A stretch of 64,000 nt of DNA from Aptenodytes patagonicus (lineage: Eukaryota; Chordata; Aves; Sphenisciformes; Spheniscidae). Under the pieces are notes generated by a model. The model worked only from the letters and a program-made list of their open reading frames with translations. It did no database searches and was not told the DNA's origin. A program made the translations under genes and the position numbers. The stretch is taken from assembly GCF_965638725.1 (NCBI RefSeq), contig NC_134974.1, positions 1,324,143 to 1,388,142 on the forward strand. The letters run 5' to 3'. Positions 59,406 through 64,000 of the stretch are shown piece after piece (within the stretch, counting starts at the first letter, position 1; each line of letters starts with the position of its first letter).

Positions 59406-59854
59406 GGCAGCCTGAATACCTGCAGACCACACAATAACATAGGAGATGATAATGTAAGATCCAGATCCATAGCTGGGGCTGGCTTTCAGAGATGGTGAAG
59501 GCCCATTGCATCAGCTACAGGAGCCACCTTTGCTCAGTACCTCTGAAAACTGGGCCCACACCTCTTTCTTGCATTTGTCACTTTGTCTGTTATCAATGTT
59601 AATAGCTTGTCAATGCTTCTGTTAATCATCTCACGATGCTAGATCCCTATTTTCATTGTGCCAATGTAAGAAAAAAAAATATTTGTAAGGCCTGACACAG
59701 AGACTGTCAATAAAACTGTGACAGAAGAAGAACAACTGGTGGAAAATGGACTCTTCGTAGGCAATGAATGCTGTGCCCTTCCCTGGAACTGAGGAATTAT
59801 CTGCTTTGTGTTGTGTGCTATCTCATTCTGCAGTGTATGCCATTTCCCATTTGT

Positions 59855-59860
59855 ATTAAA
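59855..59860 (+). terminator. Poly(A) signal ATTAAA
   Basis: Located 450 nt after the stop. A canonical AATAAA at 59709-59714 may be used instead. Confidence 0.55.
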
Positions 59861-59869
59861 ATCCTCCTG

Positions 59870-62230
59870 CATCATCAAATTTTGTTCAGCTTTTCTTTCT
59901 CTGCAAGACTGTTTTGGTCCTATCCTTTCCACTAGCTCACTAGGCTTCCTAGAGCTGGTTACATAGCCTGTGAGCAACAACAGTGTTTTTATGGTAATAT
60001 GACAGTAATTGGTTAAGTAATAAAGGTGTTGCGAAAAGGATGGTTGAATGAAGCATTCAAAATTTCAGGACGCAAAACAGTTCAGCATTGCTTCTCCGTA
60101 GGGCACAGAGGTTTCTGAAGCTGATGACTCAATGCTTTGTGCTGGTGTATGAACAGTTAGCAAACAGAAGTCACTTGCCACAGACAACCCTCAGATAAAT
60201 AATTTTTCATCAGTGCAGCTGTTTCATTTCATGTCAAATGAGGGATGAGATTTAAAATGCCACATGTACAAAACCTTTTCAGAAGAGGTTAGGCTGCTTA
60301 ATATTATCCGCACCTCAAATACTGTGCTCAGTTTTGGGCCCCTCACTACAAGAACGACGTCGAGGTGCTGGAGCGTGTCCAGAGAAGGGCAACGAGGCTG
60401 GTGAGGGGTCTGGAGAACAAGTCTGATGAGGAGCAGCTGAGGGAACTGGGGTTGTTCAGCCTGCAGAAAAGGAGGCTGAGGGGAGACCTCATCGCTCTCT
60501 ACAACCACCTGAAAGGAGGTTGTAGCGAGGTGGGGTCGGTCTCTTCTCCCACGTAACAAGCGATAGGACGAGAGGAAATGGCCTCAAGTTGCGCCAGGGG
60601 AGGTTTAGATTGGACGTGAGGAAAAATGTCTTTACTGAAAGAGTGGTTAAACCTTGGAACAGGCTGCCCAGGGAAGTGGTGGAGTCCCTATCCCTGGAGG
60701 TATTTAAAAGACCTGTAGATGAGGCACTTAGGGACATGGTTTAGTGGGCATGGTGGTGTTGGGTTGACGGTTGGACTCGATGATCTTAGAGGTCTTTTCC
60801 AACCTCAATGATTCTATGATTCTATGATTCTATGATTCTATGATCTCTCCCTGGCCGACGGGGAAAAGTGTAGGAAAAAAAAAGTGTAAGGGATGAGACA
60901 TGGTCAGCTGAAGACTGGAAATTCATAGGTTTTTTATTTTATACTCTGTGGTATAAAGAGCCCAACTCTTCTCTTCTGAAGGAGTCTGTTTGTTCATCCA
61001 TTCTGTCACCGTATTTCATTTAGAATCAGTTTATAGGAATTATCATGGTTCCCTGGAGACGTCTGAGGTTTAGGCAACTTCAATACATTATCAAGAGTGC
61101 CTAAAGAATGCAAACCAATATAAAAATACATTTCTCTGGGGATTGTGAATGGTAACCAAAGAAAATCAACCACATAAGCCTTACTTGATTTCTGAGATTT
61201 GTTACCTTGAACTTGCAGTGTTAGATACCTGAAGACATTTAAGAACTTCTTTTGACTGTGGCCCCATCAAAGGGCTGCATTTATATGACAGCATAATGTG
61301 CTTTCATATCACAGGGGTGTGCAAGAGAGACTTTCATAATGTTGAGTGACACAAGACCAGAAATATCTCCTTGTGGTGGTGTTTTCCGTAGCTGTTGCTG
61401 GGAGTAGAAACGCAGAGACCGATGGCCGAGTGTCCAAGAGAAGTTTATTGAACGCTAAAGACGTGTTAAAACCTGGCTCTACTCCATTTGATGTTACTTG
61501 GAAAACACATGAGGGAGATCAGGAACCAAAGAAAGATTTTTTAATTTTTTTTTTTTATACTTCATGTTGAACTACAGAATCGTTCATGTTCGGAAAGTCA
61601 AGAAGGATGAACTGAAACACAGGGACTATTAGCAGAGCCAGAACACAGAATGTCCCTGTCATAGGTTCCTGGTCCCACTTTGAAAATCTAACTTTTATCT
61701 TTTTGTTAAAACTAAGGTGAAAATGACAACAACAAAAATGTTCATTGACAGCTTTTCTGGAGATAGAAAAAAAAGAGAATTTAGAGGATACTCACATGAT
61801 TAAGCAATTGCTTAAGTTTTCCTTGTTTAAAGAAGTTAAGGAATTTTAATCTGTGATTTATTTAATGATTGCAGACAAGAAACTCATCAGCTCCAAGGAA
61901 AACATTAATATGACTGAATAAACAGGTTCAATTTGAAAACAATTAGATAATTTGTTTGCAATCGTTATGTAGCTCCGCAGCTAGGAGCTAAGATATCATC
62001 AGGAAGCAGAATTCCAGTTCAGCGGCATGAATCCTGAAATGTGCCACAGGATGCAACGTTTTCCACTCCTCCAAATTCCTGCTGTCAGCTAAAGGGGCCC
62101 GATGGTCTCTTAAAGACTTAAGGCAAAATGTTTTCAGCTGTCAGCTGGCTTCATGGCAATGTGTTTCATAATTAAAGTGATTTATAGGTGAAAAGGTGAA
62201 AAAGAAAACACTAGATGACCATATTGATGC
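59870..62230. other. Intergenic between converging beta-protein genes
   Basis: Contains a CR1 piece at 60304-60845 and otherwise AT-rich DNA with no supported gene. The frame at 61346-61570 has no EDC composition, TATA box or splice site. Confidence 0.6.
60304..60845 (+). mobile_element. CR1 LINE 3' fragment
   Basis: Starts at CCGCACCTCAAATACTGTG within the ORF2 end, runs through GGAACAGGCTGCCCAGGG and ends in four ATTCTATG-type units (to about 60842). 5'-truncated, about 540 bp, same subfamily as 52796-53993. Confidence 0.95.
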
Positions 62231-62238
62231 AGCATAGT

Positions 62239-62244
62239 TTTAAT
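62239..62244 (-). terminator. Poly(A) signal ATTAAA (minus strand)
   Basis: TTTAAT on the plus strand, 190 nt beyond the stop of the beta-protein at 62434. Confidence 0.65.
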
Positions 62245-62433
62245 GACAGGGAAGCACAGGATACATTTGGTGAAGACAGTCACCCAGAGCACAAAGGATG
62301 TTTCCCAGGGCTTTGGGAAGCGATGCAGCTCCACGCGTGCCAGCAAAGTCGATCGCTTGGACGTCACCGGGTTGCAGCTCCCCCTGCAAGGTTAGCACAG
62401 CCCAGGGCTGCTGGAGCGCGAGACGTTGCCCCT

Positions 62434-63024
62434 TCAGAAATAACCGGAGTTACAGCTTCCTCCGCCAAACCTCCTGTAACCCCCACCGCTCCGACAGCTC
62501 CCCCCACTGAAGGAGCCCCCGCCGTAGGAGCTGCCTCCTCCACAGAGGCCCCCAAAGCCCCCACCGTAGGAGCTGGAGTAGGAGGATCTTCTGCCTCTGT
62601 ATGAGCTCCCAAATGACCTGCTTCCTCTGTATAAGCCCCCAGAGCCAAATGAACTACCCCCTCCGTATGAGCCCCCCATCCCTGAGGAACTGCCCCCTCC
62701 GTATGAGCCCCCCATCCCTGAGGAACTGCCCCCTCCATATGAACCCCCAGCACCAAACGAGCCCCCTGATTCAACGGAGCCCATTCCTCCTGAAAACCCC
62801 CCAATGGGTGATGGGAACGAGGTGCCCACAAAGCTCTCCTGAGGGCAGGAGCTGAGGATGGGGCCTGGGAAGGTGATGACCACGGGTGGTGGGTAGACCA
62901 CAGCACGGGAGTCCTCACAGCAGGTGACGCAGGGCTGGCTCCAGGCGTTCACCCATGGCCTTCCACAGGTCACCTCGCAGGGTGAGGAGCATCTACTGCT
63001 CATGAGCTGTGATCCTGAAGACAT
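62434..63024 (-). CDS. Corneous beta-protein with [12 protein letters not shown] tail
   Basis: The product is 196 residues, starting [20 protein letters not shown]. Cys-rich head ([13 protein letters not shown]), core ([33 protein letters not shown]), then a Gly/Ser/Tyr tail with 12-residue [12 protein letters not shown] units, a Tyr/Arg/Ser stretch ([18 protein letters not shown]) and a Gly/Cys end. Longest of the five beta-proteins here. The ATG lies 20 nt after the acceptor (exon 2 from 63044). Tail composition fits claw/scale or keratinocyte-type beta-keratins; the exact class cannot be told. Head-to-head pairing is not seen for this gene within the window. Confidence 0.95.
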   Translation of the reverse strand: MSSGSQLMSSRCSSPCEVTCGRPWVNAWSQPCVTCCEDSRAVVYPPPVVITFPGPILSSCPQESFVGTSFPSPIGGFSGGMGSVESGGSFGAGGSYGGGSSSGMGGSYGGGSSSGMGGSYGGGSSFGSGGLYRGSRSFGSSYRGRRSSYSSSYGGGFGGLCGGGSSYGGGSFSGGSCRSGGGYRRFGGGSCNSGYF

Positions 63025-63790
63025 CTTTTGTGATGTAGATGAACCTGCAGCACAGGTTAAGGAGAAAAAGTAAAATGTATATGCAGCTCTGTGCCTTTAC
63101 ACAACTGCCGTGATGACACAAGCTCTGTGTTTCCTGACAGAAGGAATTGTTTTCTTATAAATAAGAGAACTACTCTTGTGGAGATACCTAACTTTACTCC
63201 AGTCTGAAATATTGTTCTTCAGCATGATTAAAGCTAAATAATACAGACACAAATACAACTTCTCTTGCATTCCAGTGTAGTTGCCGGTAAGGGATATACA
63301 TTTTTAAAGCATCTTTAGCCTGTCTTTATTCTGAGAGTGTATCTTATTGTCTTCCATGACTAACCTCTAGTTCTGTTAAGGACAAATCGCTAATTTATTC
63401 ATCTCAGCTATTGGGTTCTTTTGGAAACAGGTTTGACAGACCCTGTAGTTATAAACAGAAATCAACAGTGGTTCTTGCCGTATGTCTGTGAGTATACACA
63501 CGTATTTTAATAAATGCCAAGGTCTAAGTTGTTAAGTTGTAACCTCCTTATCAAATTAACAGGATTGACACTTTCCCTTTGTGGTTTGGAAGAACACAGC
63601 CTCACATTTTAAGACCTGCATCTGCCAATGGTTATTGCTGAATGGCTACAAAAACCCTATCTGCTTAAGAAATAAAACAAAACTGATACTGCTGATCGTT
63701 GCAGAGTACTGACATAGAATTCATTCCCAAGTTAAACACCGATAGCAACATCCCAGATAATATAAAGGAACTTAAAGAAAGAGTACTTAC

Positions 63791-63862
63791 CAGGCTCACA
63801 GAGAAAACCACACTGAGGAGAAGTTGCTGGTGAACCTGGAGGAAATGCTGTGCTTTTATATA
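63791..63862 (-). promoter_or_regulatory. TATA box and non-coding exon 1 of the beta-protein at 62434
   Basis: On the minus strand TATATAAAAG at 63862-63853; donor CCTGGTAAGTACTC with GT at 63790-63789. Exon 1 about 63791-63828. The intron is 0.75 kb. Confidence 0.85.
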
Positions 63863-64000
63863 CCCCTCAGACTGCTACCAGGATGTGCAACAGGCTTTTG
63901 TACGAGCAAAACATTCTGCTGTATAAGCTACTTCTAATTGTAATAATTGTTTTGATAACTGATAATGATTAGTAAATCAGCTCCACGTCGTACAATATGT

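Larger units (their letters stand above)
55980..59575. repeat. Inverted repeat carrying a beta-protein gene in each arm
   Basis: The arms are about 55980-56720 and 58800-59575 in opposite orientation. Homology runs from the end of the intron, through the coding exon, to the 3' UTR (for example GAAAACTGGGCCCACACCTC at 59544 and its complement near 56000). Similarity is highest in the coding exon, lower in the intron end, and not visible in exon 1. Arms are separated by a 2.1-kb spacer with both promoters. Confidence 0.9.

Noticed and set aside
61346-61570. Open frame of 74 codons with a hydrophobic start resembling a signal peptide
   Set aside because: Starts at a non-ATG codon, ends in a T run, and has no gene signals around it.

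Overview
This window reads as part of the epidermal differentiation complex (EDC) of a bird. Three things point there. First, there are eleven short genes with one layout: a TATA box, a tiny non-coding first exon, one intron, and a single coding exon. Second, the products are low-complexity structural proteins rich in Cys, Pro, Gln, Lys or Gly, and five of them carry the sauropsid-only corneous beta-protein (beta-keratin) core (for example [20 protein letters not shown]). Third, the interspersed repeats are almost all CR1 LINEs with the avian-style ATTCTATG-type 3' end. The species cannot be named from this. No rRNA, tRNA, CRISPR or recognisable retroviral element was seen.

Layout. Positions 1-34 kb hold six non-beta cornification genes: a protein with cysteine at almost every fourth residue (3757-4299, +); a 54-residue Gln/Lys/Pro/Cys mini-protein (8685-8849, +); a 366-residue Pro/Glu/Cys repeat protein (11452-12552, -); a 90-residue Pro/Gln/Lys protein (19894-20166, +); and two related Cys/Gln proteins ending in SKWPW and SKWLW (25364-26824 and 32624-33592, +). 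A CR1-rich spacer (about 34-40 kb) separates these from five corneous beta-protein genes: 42430-42918 (+), 51546-52037 (+), 56140-56634 (-), 58878-59405 (+) and 62434-63024 (-). The pair at 56-59 kb is a head-to-head inverted duplicate. The stretch 43-50.7 kb looks nearly empty, with one doubtful ORF at 44274-44648.

How the genes work together. By analogy with known EDC loci, all products are building material of the cornified cell layer (skin, scale, claw, beak, feather sheath). Gln/Lys-rich proteins are likely transglutaminase substrates, Cys-rich ones form disulfides, and the beta-proteins form filament plus matrix through their beta-core and Gly-rich tails. Each gene has its own TATA promoter and poly(A) signal, so regulation is gene by gene, probably under shared locus control. 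Gene names used for chicken EDC members are not assigned because sequence reading alone cannot settle orthology.
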